NCBI GenBank assembly: GCA_026874595.1
Contig: CM049310.1
Location: forward strand, 84,605,056 to 84,669,055
Direction of reading: 5' to 3'
From: Sipunculus nudus
Lineage: Eukaryota > Annelida > Sipuncula > Golfingiida > Sipunculidae
Length of the DNA stretch: 64,000 bases
The notes under the pieces are model-generated. The model was not told the origin of the DNA. It made no database searches and saw only the letters and a list, made by a program, of their open reading frames with translations. The position numbers and the translations under genes were made by a program. Shown piece after piece: positions 33,915 to 46,880 of the stretch (the stretch's first letter is position 1; each line of letters starts with the position of its first letter).

Positions 33915-36690
33915 ATAATATCAAACACACACATGGTTCAGTCTTCAACCAAGCACTGTGAGACAAAAATGTTGTTCAGCCTACAAGCACAAACTGTGAT
34001 TCAGTACCATCACACAAAGTTGTTTTGTAATGAAAACATCAAGTGACAGAGACAGCAAAACAAGCCGGTAATACCTGTTAACAGAACACCATCTATATAA
34101 ATCTTGTATAATTAAGATTCAATAAACCACACTGTGGGGAAACCAGCCTGCCTGGATGTATCATTCATATTCATTCATTTTGTTTTCATTGTAGAGTAAA
34201 ATTACAACTTTTTTATTGTAAGCAGTAAATGATTGTGCAGACTTCTTACAGCTCCGGCAAGTGTGGTATAAATATTCTGAAGAACTGCATCGTATCACGT
34301 CCCACTATCTTGAAAAAGTTCCTCTAAAAGCTGCAAATGGATTTAAAACTGGAAATCAAAGAAGATTCAAGTCACAGGTTTTCAACAATATTCAAAGCGC
34401 AAAATAACGTCTGGCTCCAGGGAGCCATGGATAAAACACTTCTTTAATTTATGTAACCGGAGCATTTAAAATCTTACCTTTTAATGCACAGTACATCCAG
34501 TTCCATACACATGTCTGACGACCAGCTCACATCCCAGGACAGAAGTTGTTAAGATCAGACAATAACGGTGTGAGAATTGAAATACAGACTCCAAGAGTCT
34601 AACATTCCTTTTGCTGAGCTAAGTTAATCATTCTTGCGGGTGTTCTAATCAACTGAAGCATTTATGATTGTAGCAACTGGCTGGTTTATAATTCCACCAT
34701 GCCAACCAGTGAGGCAAGAACAAGATCGTGATGTCTGCCCCATAAAGAAAATGGAGCTGAAGGATGATACATCACATATTGTCAGACAGATTACTTTCCG
34801 TTTATTAATACTCTCTACTGCAGAAGAAATTGTGAATAAAAAAACGCAATATCCTGTAGGAGTCCTTTCATGCACGTTTTGTTAAAAGCCAATATAATAC
34901 AAATTTCTTTGGTGGCACTACTCTGATCACCAGAAAAACTGAAGAGATGAATTATCAATAACAAGTTCCTTACAGGCTTCACTGCGAAAGAAGAAAATAA
35001 ACCTATTTGACTCCTGCAAGGAGCACTGAACCAGAATTTACATATGTCATATCCCACAGGAGCACAATTCTTGATCAAAATATACTAAGTAATACCGGTA
35101 CTAATGAATTCCAAAAAACAATTCAAGATGCAAACCAACTGTAACCAATGGTAACAATGGTTCATTTAAAAGCTCTCCACGGCAACAAGAAACTGAGCAA
35201 GATGTCTTAATTAATTGGATTTGCTCTTCACCAAAAATGTTATTCAAAATACAAAGAAGCCTATTAACAAGATGTACATTAATTTCAGTTGAAGAAAACT
35301 GAATGATTGACCAAATGACTGAAGTCTTTGTTAAACATAAATTGTTCTCTCATTTATTCTAGCCATGAGAAAAAAAAACATGTTCAAATTAATGAAAGCA
35401 ATTACAGATTTTATTACAATCTTTTTAAGAGTAATACTTAAATTTAAATTGTAACACACAACAAAGGAGAAAATGTCAGTGCTTTTTATCTATTCCCAGA
35501 TCAGTTTATTTCAGTGGGTAATTTTACTTATATTGGTGCGCCTTTTGTTCACCTGGGTTTCAAATAATCACAAAACACAGTTGTAGAGTAATAGCCTCAA
35601 TGTCATCTCACGTATATTGGGCCGGCAGCATCAATAATAATTCTAAAATTGATAATTTAAATATCATGAATACATTTGTATATCTGCCACTATTACATTA
35701 AAATTTTCAATGTGTTCGTTGTTCCCTCAGCTCCTCATGCAATTGCTGAGGTTTTGTGTGCATATCAGGTAAATGATGTGTTAGGTATATTGTGTAAGTA
35801 AATGTATGATAAATCGTGAAAAATGAAACCCTTGTGAAATACTGAAGAAGTGAAAATCGCGAATATCTAACCTCACAAATATTAAGTCAACCACAGACCC
35901 ACAGCATCTGCACTGATACAGAGTACCTCCCTTAAGCATCATAAATATAAGAGAAAGCCAGCCCAATGTTGTAATGTAATCATCTAAATAAGAAGATTAA
36001 CTCTGCAACTATTCAGCTTCATGGCTGGGTTATTTCATTTCCAATAGTTAATTAAAATGTATCTGTAGTTCAGTAATGCGTGCATTAATAAATGTCACTG
36101 ATCACTGTTTTCACTGAATGTAGTGATGCAGTAGTTTTCATAGGTACCTTTATTGCTTTATATCTGCTTTTCAGCAATCACTGCTTCTCTTCTAAATGCA
36201 CTATTATGCATTTTACATACATTTCAGTAATAGTTTCTATACTTGTATATCCTGTTTTATGAGGTCCATTAAGGCGAACAACGTATTTGTGGTTTAATTA
36301 TTGAACTGGAAGGCACCTTGGTCATACAATGCTCCAGCTGTCTGTATCAAATCTAAAGTCTATATTAAATGTCTTCAGATGTTTTACTGGTCCCTTATGA
36401 TATCAAGGCCATCATGAACTTACATAAACCATGAGATAATTAAATTAAACAGAGGCAGATAACCTGAGACCATACAACAAGTCAATCAATTTTGTGTTTT
36501 GTACCTTGCACCAGATGGTCTAAGCAGACTTGATTGCTTTCATACACAGAATATTTCTGAGTTTTTTTATCCACTATAAATGGCATGCATGACCACATGT
36601 AGATAGGAATACTTTCAAACTTACTACTGAAAGGGATATATAGATGAAAAGCAAAATATTTCAAAGACATTTCACTCTGGTAAGATTACT
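33915..36690. other. Long non-repeat, non-coding stretch
   Basis: Unique AT-rich sequence. A good minus-strand donor (AAAAG|GTAAGA at 34,486-34,478) follows a short ATG-started frame (MCMELDVLCIK, phase 2), which could be an alternative first exon but is too short to support. No other signal. Confidence 0.35.
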
Positions 36691-36698
36691 AGAATTAC

Positions 36699-37310
36699 AC
36701 CACAAAGAAGCCTGGTGCCCTCTGACCTTATTAAATATGCTTGAATTTTACAAAGAAGCCTGTTGCCCTCTGACCTCATTCAATATGCCTAAATATTACA
36801 AAGAAGCCTGGTGCCCTCTGACCTCATTAATTATGCCTGAATTTTACAAAGAAGCCTGGTGCCCTCTGACCTCATTACATATGCCTGAATTTTACAAAGA
36901 AGCCTGGTGCCCTCTGACCTCATTAAATATGCCTGAATTTTACAAAGAAGCCTGGTGCCCTCTGACCTCATTACATATGCCTGAATTTTACAAAGAAACC
37001 TGGTGCCCTCTGACCTCATTAAATATGCCTGAATTTTACAAAGAAGCCTGGTGCCCTCTGACCTCATTAAATATGCCTGAATTTTACAAAGAAGCCTGGT
37101 GCCCTCTGACCTTATTAAATATGCCTGAATTTTACAAAGAAGCCTGGTGCCCTCTGACCTTATTAAATATGCCTGAATTTTACAAAGAAGCCTGGTGCCC
37201 TCTGACCTCATTAAATATGCCCGAATTTTACAAAGAAGCCTGGTGCCCTCTGACCTTATAAAATATGCCTGAATTTTACAAAGAAGCCTGGTGCCCTCTG
37301 ACCTTATTGG
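36699..37310. repeat. 48-bp tandem array (about 13 copies), open on both strands
   Basis: The unit TTTTACAAAGAAGCCTGGTG, CCCTCTGACCT, CATTAAATATGCCTGAA repeats every 48 bp with few changes. It is the family M block (CACAAAGTAGCCTAGTGACC, TCTGACC) in amplified form, and the array runs on the right into M-like tail sequence (GGAAGGACAGACAGA, GGTATACCAT). Because 48 is a multiple of 3, a plus frame from 36,644 to 37,261 repeats EFYKEAWCPLTSLNMP and a minus frame stays open for 126 codons. I regard both as consequences of the period and not as genes. Confidence 0.9.
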
Positions 37311-38103
37311 GAAGGACAGACAGATTTGAAGGACTTTGGTATACCATGATATGTACTGTCTAAGACATGCATATAAAAATTAAAATATTTAAATATATTC
37401 AAAATATTGTATGCAACAGAACTTTAACAGGACGAAAATGTGTAAGATCTAGTATGTTTTGATACAAGCAGGTTATTTCACTGTTAAAATGACACTTGGG
37501 CAAAAGACACCATCAAGGACTATCTAAGGTCAGGAGATCTTAATTCGGTCTCAGCATGGTGTAATATTCACACGACCTGTTGTATTATCCCGCAAATGAA
37601 CTAACAAATCTTGTTGATATTAAAGATGGATGGGTCAAATTAGCGCTGCCATGAAAAGGTTATGTGAAACTCAATCTTAATGAGATATTCTCAAGGAAAG
37701 TGAAAGCGATGGAAAACGGAAAATTAATACAAAGGAGCAATTAATTTATTCAAGAATGTTACGGTAAAGGGTAAAAAGGTTGAATTTAAGGACAATTAGG
37801 TGGAATTACTGAAACCTGATGCTTATTGTTATGATGATGTTATTTGAGATTTATACATGGTAAAATTAACGGCTAAAACTTAATTGATAATTTATCAACA
37901 TGTGGTATGGAATGAAAATTTTTTTTTTCAAATGTTGATTAATTAAAATCTAAGTGCTATAGCAGATCATAATCAATTTTGATAATTGTCTGAAAAAATC
38001 AAATACCCATCCTGTTATTACAGATTCACGTAAAGTAAACCTTGAAAAGTCTGCTATATAGTTTTACTTTGTAATGTAAAGCTCTGTTGAAGGCACATAA
38101 AAA
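37311..38103. other. Non-coding stretch, nothing recognised
   Basis: AT-rich and unique within the window apart from the family M tail at its left edge. Confidence 0.4.
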
Positions 38104-40660
38104 CAAGGGACCCATTGGTCAGGGTGCTCAGCTGTTATATATGATAAAAAAATATAATTTAGAAATGAGGCACATGACGGTTTTGTGTGGTAATAAATAT
38201 AAGCTGTATTATGAGTTGTTGGTGTTTAGCTTATGTATGATTTTGGTAGTATCTTTGGAGACAGGGAAGAGGATTGATTTTATTTATTTTATTAACAAAT
38301 GGAGTGGTATTGTCACACAGATTTTGACTTGTTATAATAAGCAGAACATATAATATAAGAGTTTAACTATTTATTAAAAATAATTACAAATATTGTCCCA
38401 AATATAATTTTTATTAAAAATAATAAGAGAATCGTATAATTTTTAAAAATAAAATATAACCGAAATGATTATTAAAATAATATCAAAGAATATTTTCATG
38501 AATGCATTCATGAATACATTTTGAAAGTATTTTCACTGGTATTCATATACTTTCATTTTTACCTGAATTCCCATTCTTATTATTCGTATTCAAATACATT
38601 TGCAAAGTATTCGCACCATGTCTTGTATTTATTCAGTTTTCACAAAACAATGATGTTGAGAATCCAGAATATACAAATTCACACATTTAAATAATGATCA
38701 TAAGTATCTGGTTTTATGGCTTTTATTTATATTAAAAAATAAATGTAATATATTCATTTTTGACTAATTTCACATCAATGTACACACTAGACACAGTAGG
38801 AATCTAGATTAATATTATCAACTGCATCTTTGTCTATCATTAATTTCCTTCATATGATCCCTAATGATTAGTTATGAATAATATGATTTATTTTTTTATC
38901 ATTAAATTGAACTGAAAAATACCATAAGTGACTGCATGGTGTTATTTAGAATACGTGACATTCTATCCATCGATACAAGATTCTTATATCATCAGTAACT
39001 GCAAGTTAATTTCCTGTTATTATCAACTAACAAATTCCTTTTCTATTTTTCATTAATTTGTTATTAAAAACTAATAAAAATTTATTAATGTATTGTTTAT
39101 TGTTATGTTGTTGGTTAAAACTACTAGATGAGTTCGGTTGGACACCTGGATCAACTGTGGCTGTCCATAAGCTGCCTGACTGCCCCTGTGTATGCCTAGC
39201 CTCAAGTGTGCATAATTTGCTGAAAGGTCAATAAGGTCAACATGCAGGTGACTCAAGAGGGGCTGGGGAGAGCCAAGATCTGACATGGTCTCATAAAAAC
39301 ATTAATAAAAGCTACAATTTTTGGCCAATTTCTTCAGCTTTCTAAATTAAACAGCTGAAATCCTTATGTGTGCATGAGATGAAAATTATATCAACAGTGC
39401 TCACAGGAAACAAACGTGACATGGTCAAAGTTTGGCAAAATTTAAGGTACTAATTTTTTACTGATACTAATAACTTATAAAATTTGAAAAATTCAGAGCT
39501 AATTTTGGGTATTCAATTGAATTTTGATTAAATAATGTTACATCCCTGACAAAAAAATCTGTAGCTTCAGCAATCCTTTTGTTAAGGGAGTAAATATATT
39601 TCTTGATTTTTTACAAAGTGCATCATGTTTGGGCCCATAACTTAAAACAATTATGCAATACTGACATCATTTCTGGCAAGTGCATAGAGAATGTATAGAA
39701 AAATATGTATATTATATATGACTAAAGTCAGATCAGTGGTTTTGATATTAGGCAGTCTTGAAGTGTAACAATTAGTTTTAAATGGAAAAATGAAGTTTTT
39801 TATTAATATCTCAAAGGTATTAAGTCCTTGGCATGGTAGGGGATTTTGGAGACATCTAATTGTATGCCAAATTTTAGGAACTGAGAGCTGAAGCTGGGGT
39901 CAGCTGAGCTCTTGCAAAATGCATAACACTAGCTTGATGTAAACAATATGTTACATGGTGCTTGAAAACTTGAATAAAATCTACAGTTTTTGATCAACTG
40001 GTTTCAAATTTTTGGTGTTAACAGTTGAAATGCTTACAAAAACATGCTGTGAAAATTAAATCCACAGTACTTACAGGAAAAAAAGTGCCATGGTCAAAGT
40101 TAGGCAAAATTTAAGGTACCAATTTTTTATTTTTGTTGATATTTTAAAAAATTTAAAGATTTTGATCTAATTTTGGGTATACAATTTAATTTTGATTAAT
40201 TAAAGTTATATTCTGGAAAAAAGTCCATAGCATGTTTCATGTTAAGTGATCAAATATCTTTCCTGATTTTTTACAACATGCATTATGTTTGGGCCCATAA
40301 CTTTTTTAAAATTATATAATACAGACCTAATTTCTGGCATGTACATAGGAACTATATAGAGGAATATTTATGGTAAATATGAGGAAAAACAGATGAGTGG
40401 TTTTGATATTAGGCAGTCCTGAAGTGTAAAAATAGGTTTTTAATAAAAAATTGAGGTTTTTCCTTTATTTCTCAAAGGAACGAAGTCGCAAAGACCCAGT
40501 TTTCAGCTTGATAGGAGATCTTGGGGACATCTAACATTATGCCAAATTTTGGATTCCTAGGTCTAATGGTTTCAAAACATGCCACATCTACGGACAGACG
40601 GACGGACGGCAGACAATGGACCACGACTATAGCTCAGATGACTTATAGTCAGCTGAGCTA
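38104..40660 (-). mobile_element. Family F/G element F/G2 (most complete copy)
   Basis: The left end is CAAGGGACCCATTGGTCAGG then GTGCTCAGCTG. The right end is an ACGG tract and a hairpin with outer TAGCTCAG/CTGAGCTA, inner TGACT/AGTCA, loop TAT, then A5. Two G cores (about 39,370-39,900 and 39,960-40,560, offset about 0.67 kb) share GGCAAAATTTAAGGTA, TTTGGGCCCATAACTT, GATATTAGGCAGTC and ATCTCAAAGG. The left kilobase holds the same CATGAATGCATTCATG palindrome as F/G1. GTGTGGTAATAAAT at 38,185 is the empty site for B2. No coding capacity. Confidence 0.8.
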
Positions 40661-42387
40661 AAAAACAAAAAGTATTTCCCATGAAAAAATGTGTTAAACA
40701 GATGCATTATTAAAAGAAAAGCAGTAAATATTTCCAATACTCACAAAAAGTGGTACCGTAGTGTCTTAAACTGGGTACCTGGATGTAAGTAGTGCCATTT
40801 ATTTATTTATTAAATGGATACTTCTATATCATTATTCCTTCAAATATGTTCTATTTTCTTCTGAACATTATCAGTTAGTAATACTTCTGAGGATACTGTT
40901 AACTTAAAGACAAAATACACCACTATGTATAAGAGGCCTTAACAATATTTAGGCGTCAGTGTAACAATGACACATCCAGGTAAACACACCTACCAAAAGA
41001 GATAATGACAGTGAATGGTGTAAATTTACGCTGATGCAGGAAATTGACTTAAAGCTTAAGATGAAAGTGAACATACTGCAAAGGAATCAAATAATGGCAG
41101 TAATGGATGTGAATGCCTCCGGGTAAAAGTAGCATTCCATGTCCATGCTGAATTCACAAGACTCTAAGCCATTTTTATTGTTTGACCATTAGCTGCTTGC
41201 ACGTTTTTTATTTTTATTTTCAAAGTCAAATTTTGTGAAATGTCAATTCATGAAATAACATTCTGCCACATTTAAAGTGTTATGGGCTGTATTGTTTGAT
41301 CAAGAAAGCATATGTATACCACTAGGTGGTTTAATTTAGTTCCCCAGGATATAAACGAACCCCCTGATCACATGTCCTAACAGGAACCGAGTCTTTGAGA
41401 TGCACATCCGTGAAATGTCAAGTAGTGATCCCCAATTACTTCACCTGCCGTGGTTAGATCCATACCAGACCACTAATTGATATATCCCCAGTAAATCTGT
41501 TCAACGGCAACTGCATGGCTGACAAGTAGCATTTACACACTCCTTTTAATGTCAAAACAATTGGCAACCTTTTTATTTATGATTCAGGTCCATCAAATCT
41601 TCTTGCGTGAGATTATTATTGCGGTGATATATCAGTCATACTGCAGTCAGACGAGTGTGAAATGACTAGAAATAAAACAAGCTGTAACTATCAGAGCTTG
41701 ATTTCCGGAAATTAGGGCTCTAATAGCCCACTGTCACCTCTACTCTGGCAATGATAAACCCAGATTATGCGGCCATCTTGTGCATAGCAAAAATTAAGGT
41801 ATCCGTGATATTTTTTTTGGCTGCAGTATGAACTAAAATTGGTTGGGACCAAAAGGTCCTGAATTAGGGCCCACAATGCCTTGTTCCTCAATAAGGGCAC
41901 ACAATGCCCTGTTCCTCAAAGTGGCAGCAATGTGGCCATACTGGTTGGGATATTGGTTTGAAATTTATCACCACGAACAATATAAATTGGACTGGTCTTT
42001 AAGAATAACATGGCAACATCTAAAAGGAATACTGAGATAATATTAATGCATGTGAAAAGATTCAGAGATCACGGACTGGTGGCCATTTTATATTTTTCGC
42101 TGGGTCAAAATTTTGTAAGGGATCTTTTCATGGTTGTCAATTTTTCTTTAAAACCTTCACAGCAATTGTGTTAACAGTTCTTGAATGCATGCAAAAGGAG
42201 TTCCCAGATCCTTGCCTGGTTTGTTCAAGATATTTTATTGATACTGAATATGGAAGTACAATGTGATGTGAAATATAGCATCAAAATATCACATACTACA
42301 AACATCAAAGGGATTGAGTGCCAGCTACTCATCTTGACTCTCTCCCTGTTATTTTTTTAAAGTAATATGGTAGTGTTCAACAGTCAA
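40661..42387. other. Non-coding stretch, nothing recognised
   Basis: Unique sequence. Small frames at 41,712-42,040 overlap on opposite strands and lack splice sites or domains. Confidence 0.4.
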
Positions 42388-44376
42388 CTAGAATACGGGT
42401 AGTCGACAAGCAACTACGTGTATCCGCCTAAATCAGAGTGGAACGGGCGAAGTGAGGCATGGATTGAGTGGCAAGGGGAAATAGAGTGAAGTGTTGCATA
42501 TTAGCATGGATGTCTGCAGCCAAATGGTGCATGTAGGTTGCGCCTCCTACCACAAAATCCAGAAAGCCGTCCAAGTTGTATACATATGCAAACTTTGTGG
42601 CAGATAAATCAAACCACTATATGTTTATGAGTGATTTTAGCCCGTGGCAGACAAACAGTTGGACGCTATGCAAAAATGGTTGAAGGTGGCGCCACCAGTT
42701 TTGCAAAACTTTGCCCCAATCGGTCAAACGGTTCCCAAGATATGAGCTTGGATGTCTGCTGCATAAACTAGAATGCAGGTGGCGCCACCTGTCATAAAAT
42801 CAAGAGAGCTGTCGGGGATGTATAAACCTGCAAAATTTTAGGCAGATATGTCAAACCACTGCCGAGATATGAGTGATTTTATCCCATGGCAGACAAACAG
42901 ACGGGAGCTGTGCAAAAATGGCTGCAGGTGGCGCCACCAGTTTTGCGTATGATAGAGAGCTATGTGAGATCTATACACATGCAAAATTTTGGCCCAATCG
43001 GTCAAACGGTTCCCGAGATATGAGCTTGGATGTCTGCAGCATAAACGTGAATGTAGGTGGCGCCACCTGTCATAAAATCAGAAAAGCTATCCAGGATGTA
43101 TACGCATGCCAAATTTCAGAGGAATTAGTCAAATCACTGCAGAGATATGAATGATTTTAACCCAAGGCAGAGGAACAGATGGACACTGTGCAAACATGGT
43201 TGCAGGTGGCGCCACCATTTTTTGTGTATGTTATAAAGCTCTCCAAGGGCTACATTTGTGCAAAAAAAATTTTCCTGATCGGTCAAACGGTTCCTGAGAT
43301 ACGAGCTTGGATGTCTGCAGCGTGAACGTGAATGTAGGTGGCGCCACCTGTCATAAAATCAGAAAAGCTATCCAGGATGTATACGCATGCCAAATTTCAG
43401 GTGAATTAGTCAAGTCACTGCAGAGATATGAGTGATTTTAACCCAATGCAGAAGAACAGATGGACACTGTGCAAACATGGTTGCAGGTAGCGCCACCATT
43501 TTTGGTGTATGTTATAAAGCTCTCCAAGGGCTACATTTGTGCAAAAGAATTTTCCTGATCGGTCAAACGGTTCCCGAGATATGAGCTTGGATGTCTGCAG
43601 CGTGAACGTGAATGTAGGTGGCGCCACCTGTCATAAAATCAGAAAAGCTATCCAGGATGTATACGCATGCCAAAATTTCAGGTGAATTAGTCAAGTCACT
43701 GCAGAGATATGAGTGATTTTAACCCAAGGCAGATGAACAGATGGACACTGTGCAAACATGGTTGCAGGTGGCGCCACCATTTTTGGTGTATGTTATAAAG
43801 CTCTCCAAGGGCTACATTTGTGCAAAAGAATTTTCCTGATCGGTCAAATAGTTCCCGAGATATGAGCTTGGATGTCTGCAGCGTAAACGTGAATGTAGGT
43901 GGCGCAACCTGTCATAAAATCAGAAAAGCTATCCAGGATGTTTAAGCATGCCGAATTTCAGGTGAATTAGTCAAGTCACTGCAGAGATATGAATGATTTT
44001 AACCCAATGCAGACGAACAGATGGACACTGTGCAAACATGGTTGCAGGTGGCGCCACCATTTTTGATGTATGTTATAAAGCTCTCAGAGGGCTACATTTA
44101 TGCAAAAAAATTTTCCTGATGGGTCAAACGGTTCCCGAGATATGTGGGTTTATGTGTGGAAACAGACGCACAAACGGACGCAGAGCGCAGAGGAAAGGTC
44201 AGAGGTCAAAACAAAATCGGGGCGCAGCAGTTCACATGTGACCCGAACATAATCCAGGGTTTCGGAAAATTACGCCCAGCGGTTACAGAGGAGTTCTCCG
44301 GACACCTACGCGGCGGCGGCCGCGGCGGCGTGCAGCTGAAAACATAGTATCCGCAAAACTCTGCTTTGGCGGATAC
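42388..44376 (-). mobile_element. Family A element A3 (best-ordered copy)
   Basis: The left end is CTAGAATACGG, then the hairpin GTAGTCG-ACAAG-CAACTAC, then GTGTATCCGCC. The right end is GTATCCGC-AAAAC-TCT-GCTTT-G-GCGGATAC. Palindromes recur at 42,686, 42,778, 42,927, 43,056, 43,207, 43,337, 43,488 (one change), 43,618, 43,769, 43,899 (one change) and 44,049, so spacings alternate between about 150 and 131 bp (unit about 281 bp). GAGATAT follows at +88 or +86. CGGCGGCGGCC-type GC-rich sequence precedes the right hairpin. No coding capacity. Confidence 0.85.
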
Positions 44377-45170
44377 AACTAGAGATAGATTCAGGTAAAT
44401 AAATCTTATGGCAAAACAAGAAATGATTAAAACCACAAAGGTCCTCAAATATAGCCCACTGTGCTCAGATATCTTATATGGCTGCCTGGTGGCCATATTA
44501 GTTTACTGACCTCTCACAGGGACATATCATTTGTAAAAATTTCATGTAATGACTTTTCTCTAGTTAAGTCAACATTGCTTGAACCAGTGCATGCCAAAGC
44601 AAATTCAGGACCCCTGGATGGTGGCCATATTACATTGCTGATGTGTCCAAAATCTGAGGGTACATCTTTTCATGCACAGCCACTGCTTGAACTGTTCTTG
44701 AGATAATGCTTGCAAAAGTCCAAGATTGCTTGCCGGATTTTACAATGGATTTCTTATAGATCTGAAATTCAACAGTGTATATCCTCTCACTGAGGCCATT
44801 CTTAAGAAAATATCTAACATCAAACGCTGGAACAGTGCCAGAAATAATTCATATGAAAAGAGATCCTAAGTCAGGTACCCACATGAGCAGGGGCATTGAA
44901 GTGTTAATGTTGATAAGTGAAGGAAAAGGAGACAATAGAAGATCTATGATAACAGCACCAAAGCCAAGGACATGTTTATGTTTAGTATAAACATAAACCA
45001 GTATATATGTTTAGAAGCTACATAAAATCTAAAAGAGAATCTTATATATTACAGAGAAGTATATATTAAAAAATCACGAAGGTAAGGTTAACTATCATTA
45101 CCTGGAAAGCAGCATCAAACATAAATTCTGGCTAAGTAAATCAATATAAGAAACTTTTACCGCATCATGT
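44377..45170. other. Non-coding stretch with one perfect hairpin
   Basis: CTAGAGATAGATTC starts directly after A3 and may be another element end. At 44,974-44,998 an 11-bp perfect inverted repeat (GTTTATGTTTA, loop GTA) stands out. A possible 30-nt minus-strand exon-like segment ending CAG|GTAATG at 45,106 is not supported. Confidence 0.35.
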
Positions 45171-45590
45171 GAGGATTTACCGAGAAATACTGTATCATAT
45201 CAAGAATTACCAAGAAATACATTCACAAGAAGAATTGCCAAGAAATACCATATCATAGGAAGATTTACCAAGAAATACCCAATTATATGAAGACTTACCA
45301 AGAAACACTGCATCATATGAGAATTACCAAAAAAAAAAAAAAACTGATATGAAGACAAACTTAGAAATCCCACATTATATGAAGGCTTAGCAGGAAATAC
45401 TGCATCATATGAAGACAAGCCAAGAAATACTGCATCATATGAAAAACAAACCATAAAATACTACATCATATGAAGACACACCAAGAAATACCTAATCATA
45501 TGGAGACAAGCTAAGAAATATGGCATCATTTGAAGACAAGTCCATCATATAAAGACAAGCCAAGAAATACCCCATCATATGCAAGTTAAT
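45171..45590. repeat. Degenerate ~36-bp tandem array
   Basis: The words AAGAAATACTGCATCATATG and AAGACAAGCC recur about a dozen times with spacing near 36 bp and many indels. An old minisatellite. An A14 run interrupts it near 45,330. Confidence 0.75.
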
Positions 45591-46109
45591 TAAGAATTGT
45601 CGAGACTTGTGAGTAAAACCATCAGGCAAAGACTTCACAAAAGAAAATCTGACCACACAATGTGAAGGTACTGATGGCAGGATGTTGGTTACTAACTCCA
45701 GAGATCCAGAAGAGCAGCTGAACTGATACACATAATGATCTGTCGAGAGGTTTCTGGGTCCAGCTGTAAAATCTCTGCTCTGTATGGTCTGTTAACAGAA
45801 ACTCAAGTATATGACCAAAGAGGTCTCAAAACAGACAACATCATTTATTATTAGAGTAGATCTCACAACAGCAGGATAACACTAAACAGAAAGCTTAGGA
45901 TAACAAGGGGTTTCACCCTTTCGGGCCATTATTATCAGACAACCAAACTGACCAGGTAACAGATATATTAGCACAGGACAGATCATACCTCCCACCCAGT
46001 GGGATTCAATGGAACTAGCAAACTGCAAATGTATTTCAAGGATTAATGTTCCATAACAAGAGTTGCAAAGATTTCTGGAAGATCAAGATAAGCCATAATA
46101 AAGAGCTTA
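45591..46109. other. Non-coding, with a family C-like fragment
   Basis: 45,745-45,835 (TTTCTGGGTCCAGCTGTAAA, CTGTTAACAG, GAGGTCTCAAAA) resembles the linker part of a family C monomer. The remainder is unique. Confidence 0.4.
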
Positions 46110-46880
46110 GGAAGAGCAATATTCATACTGAGGGTATCCTCCTACAGAGTAACAGATGTCTCCTACTGAGTTGAGGGTATCCTCCTACAGAGTTACAGCT
46201 GTCCTCCTACTAAGTGGAGGATATCCTCCTACAGTTACAGCTGTCCTCCTACTAAGTGGAGGATATCCTCCTACAGTTACAGCTGTCCTCCTACTAAGTG
46301 GAGGATATCCTCCTACAGTTACAGCTGTCCTCCTACTAAGTGGAGGATATCCTCCTACAGAGTTACAGCTGTCCTCTTAATGTGTGTAGGGTGTCCTTCT
46401 ACAGAGTTACAGGTGTCTCCTACTGAGTGGAGGGTGTCCTCATAAGGAGTAACAGTTGTCCTACTGAGTGGATGGTATCCTCCTTCAGAGTAACAGGTGT
46501 CTCTTACTAAGTGGAGGATATCCTCCTACAGAGTTACAGCTGTCCCCCTACTAAGTGGAGGATATCCTCCTACTAAGTGGAGGATATCATCCTACAGAGT
46601 AACAGGTGTCCTCTTCTGAGTGTAGGGTGTCCTCTTCTGAGTGGAGTGTGTCCTCCTACAGAGTAACAGGTGTCTCTTACTGAATTGAGGGTATCCTCCT
46701 ACAGAGTAACAGGTGTCTCCTACTGTGTGGAGTGTGTCCTACAGATTAACAGGTGTCTCCTACCGAGTGGAGGGTGTCTTCCTACACTACAGATTAACAG
46801 GTGTCTTTTACTGAGTGGAGGATGTCCTCCTACGCAGTAACAAGTGTCTTAAACTGATGGTGTCCTCCTACTGGGAATAA
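46110..46880. repeat. 42-bp minisatellite array (GGAGGATATCCTCC type)
   Basis: The unit GTTACAGCTGTCCTCCTACT, AAGTGGAGGATATCCTCCTACA repeats with period 42 in the central part (46,190-46,360) and drifts to 40-46 elsewhere; about 17 copies. Each unit contains the imperfect palindrome GGAGGATATCCTCC. The period of 42 keeps a 74-codon plus frame open (repeat VTAVLLLSGGYPPT), which I regard as fortuitous. Confidence 0.85.

Noticed and set aside
34478-34560. Minus-strand ATG frame (MCMELDVLCIK) at a GTAAGA donor
   Set aside because: Ten to twelve codons only; phase fits the EGF exon but nothing else supports a first exon.
36644-37261. 205-codon plus frame and 126-codon minus frame of 16-residue repeats
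   Set aside because: Explained by a 48-bp period without stops on either strand. No upstream promoter or splice signals seen.
42873-43627. Frames in A3 such as the 93-codon plus frame containing GGATSF and GGATCH
   Set aside because: The GGAT peptide is simply the palindrome GGTGGCGCCACC translated. Tandem non-coding units, not a gene.
5765-44376. Hammerhead-type ribozyme in the tandem cores
   Set aside because: I looked for a CTGATGA box followed by GAAA in a three-stem arrangement in A-E units and did not find one.
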